DNA of 6,406 nt. Origin: an uncultured Hyphomicrobiales bacterium (lineage in GTDB: Bacteria > Pseudomonadota > Alphaproteobacteria > Rhizobiales > Beijerinckiaceae). Below, one piece after another: positions 5,886-6,406 of the stretch; position 1 is the stretch's first letter, and every line of letters begins with the position of its first letter. The DNA lies in assembly GCA_903918155.1 (NCBI GenBank), contig CAIXDD010000392.1, positions 1 to 6,406 on the forward strand, read 5' to 3'. The translations under genes were made by a program, and so were the position numbers. The notes beneath the pieces are model-generated. The model saw nothing but the letters and a program-made list of their open reading frames with translations. It had not been told where the DNA came from and searched no databases.

Positions 5886-6406
5886 GGGACAGGAGCGCGC
5901 GCGCGTTCTCCGCAGCCGGGGCGCGCGCGTCGAGCTTGCGCCAATCATCGGGCGCGCCTGTCTGCGCGAGGCGCTCGGCCTGCGCGGCGAGAATGGCGAG
6001 ATCGGCGTCGGAGGGATCGTCGACGCGGGCGCCCACGCGCGCCTCCAGAACCTCTTGGGGCCCCGCAAGCCAGACGCCCGTGACCTGCGCGCCCGCCTCG
6101 CGCGCGATTTGCGCGATGGCGGCGCGATCTTGCGCGCGGTCGAACACCGCATCGGCGACCACGCTCCAGCCGGCGCGCAAACATGCGGCGGCGCGCTCCC
6201 CCATGAGGGCGTAGACGCGCGCGGAGACGTCCGGCGCATAAGCCTCCTGCGGCAGGCGCTGCGTCGCCGCGACGCCGAACAGCGCCTTGCGGATGCGGTC
6301 GCTTGAGAGAACCCGCGCGCCCGGAAGCGGCGCCATGAGCGGCGCCAGCGCGGCCGCAAGCGTGGATTTGCCCGACCCGCTGAGGCCGCCCGCCGCGATC
6401 AGGCGC
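5875..6406 (-). CDS. P-loop kinase / ATP-binding domain protein (N-terminal part outside window)
   Basis: This is a P-loop NTPase of the AAA_33 / zeta-toxin-like kinase group. The frame runs to the right edge without a start, so the gene is partial. ATG 6336 is internal because the preceding codons encode an intact Walker A motif, GGLSGSGKST (codons 6361-6390). The 176 visible residues then give SSDRIRKALFGV (nucleoside-kinase-like SSD-x-IRK), AYAPDVSARVYALMGERA, AGWSVVADAVFDRAQDRAAI, and a WLAGPQEVLEARV lid-like segment ending near DDWRKLDAR. These blocks resemble the C-terminal half of proteins annotated as bifunctional aminoglycoside phosphotransferase/ATP-binding protein, in which a kinase-fold domain precedes this one. 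That N-terminal half would lie beyond 6406 and is not seen. The substrate is unknown, and the APH label in this family is by homology, not evidence of resistance. The gene ends 11 bp inside the convergent oxygenase gene with no terminator between. Confidence 0.85.
   Translation of the reverse strand, partial: RLIAAGGLSGSGKSTLAAALAPLMAPLPGARVLSSDRIRKALFGVAATQRLPQEAYAPDVSARVYALMGERAAACLRAGWSVVADAVFDRAQDRAAIAQIAREAGAQVTGVWLAGPQEVLEARVGARVDDPSDADLAILAAQAERLAQTGAPDDWRKLDARAPAAENARALLSLSA

Noticed and set aside
4560..6359. 599-codon minus-strand open frame across the oxygenase and kinase genes
   Set aside because: It is antisense to the Rieske gene and in the wrong frame for the kinase, whose true frame has an intact Walker A motif.

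Overview
The window is GC-rich with strong G/C third-position bias. Its gene set (Tat-exported SoxY, SoxZ, diheme SoxA, a mitochondrial-type cytochrome c, a fused NDP-forming acyl-CoA ligase and a phthalate-dioxygenase-type Rieske oxygenase) points to an alphaproteobacterium, most likely Hyphomicrobiales (Rhizobiales). The order is an inference from protein style. No RNA gene, insertion sequence, CRISPR array or phage gene was seen.

Left part (1-1583, + strand): the end of a sulfur-oxidation operon, soxY (5' end outside the window), soxZ and soxA, with a one-base gap between soxY and soxZ and an ATGA overlap between soxZ and soxA. SoxYZ is the periplasmic carrier that holds sulfur intermediates on a SoxY cysteine. 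SoxA, with SoxX, loads thiosulfate onto it. The SoxY here does not end in the usual GGCGG swinging arm. It ends in Ala-Cys-Val-Glu-Gly-Ala, so the carrier cysteine is in an unusual setting.

Middle (1584-2368): soxA converges on a small class I cytochrome c gene (minus strand). Between them lie a perfect 11-bp inverted repeat (bidirectional terminator) and five 13-bp tandem units, each with a CCGATC core. The cytochrome gene and the next gene diverge from a region holding a 10-bp C-rich tandem repeat whose minus strand has G-quadruplex potential. The cytochrome could take electrons from SoxAX, but it could equally serve general respiration.

Right part (2369-6406): a probable two-gene operon of a 722-residue fused ADP/GDP-forming acyl-CoA ligase and a 428-residue Rieske non-heme-iron oxygenase. 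The 61-bp gap contains two mutually exclusive hairpins, one touching the oxygenase ribosome binding site. The pair may process an aromatic or other carboxylic acid, but the substrate cannot be read from the sequence. The oxygenase gene overlaps tail to tail by 11 bp with a minus-strand P-loop kinase gene cut by the right edge, probably the C-terminal half of an aminoglycoside-phosphotransferase-like/ATP-binding fusion protein.

Most of this is recognisable. The points most worth following are the SoxY C-terminus, the overlapping hairpins before the oxygenase gene, and the two tandem-repeat intergenic regions. I found no clear evidence of a wholly new multi-gene system.
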